Source: Armatimonadota bacterium (GTDB lineage: Bacteria; Sysuimicrobiota; Sysuimicrobiia; Sysuimicrobiales; JACQTN01). Taken from it: a DNA stretch of 6,363 nt. The notes under the pieces are model-generated. The model worked only from the letters and a program-made list of their open reading frames with translations, was not told the DNA's origin and ran no database searches. Positions 5,246 to 6,363 of this stretch are shown piece after piece. The position numbers and the translations under genes were made by a program. The DNA is taken from positions 1 through 6,363 of the forward strand of contig JACQTN010000371.1 of the NCBI GenBank assembly GCA_016210785.1, written 5' to 3'. Positions within the stretch are counted from its first letter, which is position 1; each line of letters opens with the position of its first letter.

Positions 5246-6363
5246 ATGAAGGCGACCCTGGTGCTGGAGGACGGCGCGGTGTTCCCGGGGCGCGCCCTGG
5301 GCGCCCCCGGCGTCACCGAGGGCGAGGTCGTCTTCACCACCAGCATGACCGGATATCAGGAAGTCCTCAGCGATCCGTCCTACGAAGGGCAGATCGTCAC
5401 CATGTCTTACCCGCTGATCGGCAACTACGGCGTCAGCGAAGAAGCGTGGGAGGCGTCCCGGCCGCACGTGGCGGGGTTCGTGGTGCGGGAGTGCGCGGAC
5501 ATCCCCAGCCACTGGGCGGCCATGGAGGCGCTGCACCACGTGCTGCGCCGGCACGGCATCACCGCCGTCGCCGGCGTGGACACGCGCCGCCTGGTCCGCC
5601 ACCTCCGCACCCACGGCCTCAAGCGCGGCGTCATCGCCGCCGGCGAGCCCGACGTCGTGGCGCTCGTGGCCCGCGCCCGGGCCGTGCCGTGGCTGCACGA
5701 GCAGCCCCTGGTGGAGCGCGCGGTGCGGGGCGAGGTGGTGCACTTCCCCGGCCCCGGTCCCGCGGTGGTGGTGGTGGACTGCGGCGTGAAGGAGGGGATC
5801 GTGGCGGCGCTGCGGGAGCGCGGCTGCGCGGTGTGGGTGGTGCCGTTCGACACGCCCGCGAAGACGATTCTCGATGTCAACCCCGCGGGCGTGGTGATCT
5901 CCAACGGTCCCGGCGATCCCGCGGTCCTTGTGGGCACGATCCGCGAGGTGGAGAAGTTGCTCGGCGCCCGACCGCTCATGGGCATCTGCCTGGGCCACCA
6001 GCTGCTGGCCCTGGCCCTGGGCGCGCGCACCTACAAGCTGCCCTACGGACACCGCGGCTCCAACCACCCGGTGAAGGAGGCTGCCACCGGCCGCGTGATG
6101 ATCACCACGCAAAACCACGGCTACGCCGTGGACGAAGCGTCGCTGCCTCCCGAGGTCACCGTCACCCATCACCACCTGCACGACCACACCGTGGAAGGAC
6201 TGGCCCACCGCGCGCTGCCCGCATTCTCCGTCCAGTTCCACCCCGAGGGACGCCCCGGCCCGGACGACGCCGCCTTCCTCTACGACCGCTTCGTGGCGAC
6301 GATGCGCGATCGATCGACATCGGTGCAGTCATGCGCAGGACCGGCTCGGCCGAGTCCGAGCAT
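5246..6363 (+). CDS. carA: Carbamoyl-phosphate synthase small (glutaminase) subunit, 3' end outside window
   Basis: CarA hydrolyses glutamine and channels ammonia to CarB for carbamoyl phosphate, the precursor of arginine and pyrimidines. The N-terminal domain shows TSMTGYQEVLSDPSYEGQIV at 32-51 and GVDTRRLVRHLRTHG near 110. The class I glutamine amidotransferase domain has SNGPGDP at 219-225, the nucleophile Cys248 in GICLGHQ, QNHGYAV at 289-295, and His332/Glu334 in QFHPEG, so the triad is complete with the same Cys-His spacing (84) as E. coli CarA. The ATG follows GGGGAGG (5234-5240) by five bases. The segment HHHLHDHTVEG (308-318) replaces the usual N-D-G with H-D-H, and HPEGRPGPDD departs from HPEASPGPHD; neither removes a catalytic residue. 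After RFVATMRD the frame continues open for about 18 codons to the window edge without a stop, so the C-terminus and carB are not seen. Upstream ARG boxes predict arginine control. Confidence 0.96.
   Translation, partial: MKATLVLEDGAVFPGRALGAPGVTEGEVVFTTSMTGYQEVLSDPSYEGQIVTMSYPLIGNYGVSEEAWEASRPHVAGFVVRECADIPSHWAAMEALHHVLRRHGITAVAGVDTRRLVRHLRTHGLKRGVIAAGEPDVVALVARARAVPWLHEQPLVERAVRGEVVHFPGPGPAVVVVDCGVKEGIVAALRERGCAVWVVPFDTPAKTILDVNPAGVVISNGPGDPAVLVGTIREVEKLLGARPLMGICLGHQLLALALGARTYKLPYGHRGSNHPVKEAATGRVMITTQNHGYAVDEASLPPEVTVTHHHLHDHTVEGLAHRALPAFSVQFHPEGRPGPDDAAFLYDRFVATMRDRSTSVQSCAGPARPSPS

Noticed and set aside
5162..6241. A 359-codon open frame on the - strand
   Set aside because: It is antisense to carA, which has a complete catalytic triad and a promoter; the product is unlike any family.

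Overview
This is a G+C-rich bacterial chromosomal segment (roughly two-thirds G+C by eye). All genes lie on the + strand and all encode conserved housekeeping proteins. The block hrcA-dnaJ-prmA-rsmE is the heat-shock/methyltransferase order of Bacillota and related Terrabacteria. The high G+C, the many GTG/TTG starts and the absence of grpE-dnaK between hrcA and dnaJ suggest an uncultured or deep-branching high-GC Terrabacterium (for example a Sysuimicrobiota/CSP1-3-like or Limnochordia/Thermaerobacter-like lineage). That placement is inference and weak.

Layout: 1-647 is the 3' part of murJ (lipid II flippase). 648-820 is an intergenic stretch with a plausible sigma-A promoter and a possible 17-codon leader ORF whose stop overlaps the TTG start of hrcA. 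821-4649 is a compact run: hrcA (heat-shock repressor), dnaJ (type I J-protein), prmA (ribosomal protein L11 methyltransferase) and rsmE (16S rRNA m3U1498 methyltransferase). dnaJ/prmA overlap by four bases and prmA/rsmE by about 34, so these genes are probably co-transcribed and translationally coupled. The run joins protein folding control with ribosome modification.

4650-5132 holds no convincing gene. It contains several GC-rich stem-loops, including a weak terminator candidate just after rsmE. 5133-5170 is the clearest regulatory element: a promoter (TTGCAT, 17 bp, TATAAT) overlaid by two ArgR-type operators whose centres are 20 bp apart. It drives carA (5246 to the window end, 3' incomplete), the glutaminase subunit of carbamoyl-phosphate synthetase. 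The roughly 76-base carA leader can form two mutually exclusive hairpins and overlaps an arginine-rich 19-codon reading frame.

No new multi-gene system is visible. The points most worth checking are the carA regulatory region, the unexplained 480-base gap before it, and the hrcA leader ORF.
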